Shown one piece after another: positions 5,615-5,615 of a DNA stretch of 5,615 nucleotides. The position numbers and the translations under genes were made by a program. The notes under the pieces were generated by a model. That model worked only from the letters and a program-made list of their open reading frames with translations. It did not search any database and had not been told where the DNA came from. Position 1 is the first letter of the stretch. The number at the start of each line of letters is the position of its first letter. The stretch is from Planctomycetes bacterium RBG_16_41_13 (GTDB lineage: Bacteria > Planctomycetota > Brocadiia > Brocadiales > Brocadiaceae): NCBI GenBank assembly GCA_001828295.1, contig MHYI01000093.1:1-5615 (forward strand). The letters run 5' to 3'.

Positions 5615-5615
5615 T

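Overview
This window looks like ordinary chromosome from an anaerobic or facultatively anaerobic bacterium of moderate G+C (roughly 40-45% by eye). Three signs point that way: a multi-subunit, ferredoxin-linked 2-oxoacid oxidoreductase, a complete-looking arginine gene run, and small AT-rich repeats between genes. Three of the five genes whose starts lie in the window have no visible Shine-Dalgarno. Together with the gene content, this made me think of an anammox-type planctomycete (Brocadiales). That is only an impression; no 16S or other marker is present, so taxonomy is unproven.

Layout, plus strand, 1-4197: the 3' end of argB (acetylglutamate kinase, cut by the window edge), then argD (acetylornithine aminotransferase), argF (ornithine carbamoyltransferase) and rph (RNase PH). 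Gaps are 106, 15 and 4 bp, so argD-argF-rph is very probably one transcript, with argB likely part of the same cluster. After a 237-bp gap carrying a heptanucleotide repeat array and a good extended -10 promoter comes rdgB (XTP/dITP pyrophosphatase), with a strong ribosome binding site that fixes its start at 3556. Layout, minus strand, 5614-4359: the last 60 codons of a porA-like alpha subunit (cut by the window edge), a 143-bp spacer holding a hairpin and a second heptamer array, then porB, the thiamine-diphosphate and [4Fe-4S] beta subunit. rdgB and porB converge on a 161-bp region containing a duplicated 18-bp sequence.

Functionally, argB, argD and argF carry out the second, fourth and sixth steps of arginine synthesis. 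rph and rdgB are housekeeping nucleic-acid genes (tRNA 3' trimming and nucleotide-pool cleaning). porA and porB form the catalytic core of a pyruvate:ferredoxin oxidoreductase type enzyme linking acetyl-CoA to reduced ferredoxin.

I found no mobile element, CRISPR array, defence gene, tRNA or rRNA, and no convincing new system in the coding part. The least explained material is between the genes: two phase-locked heptamer arrays of different sequence, a duplicated 18-mer, and two small inverted repeats.
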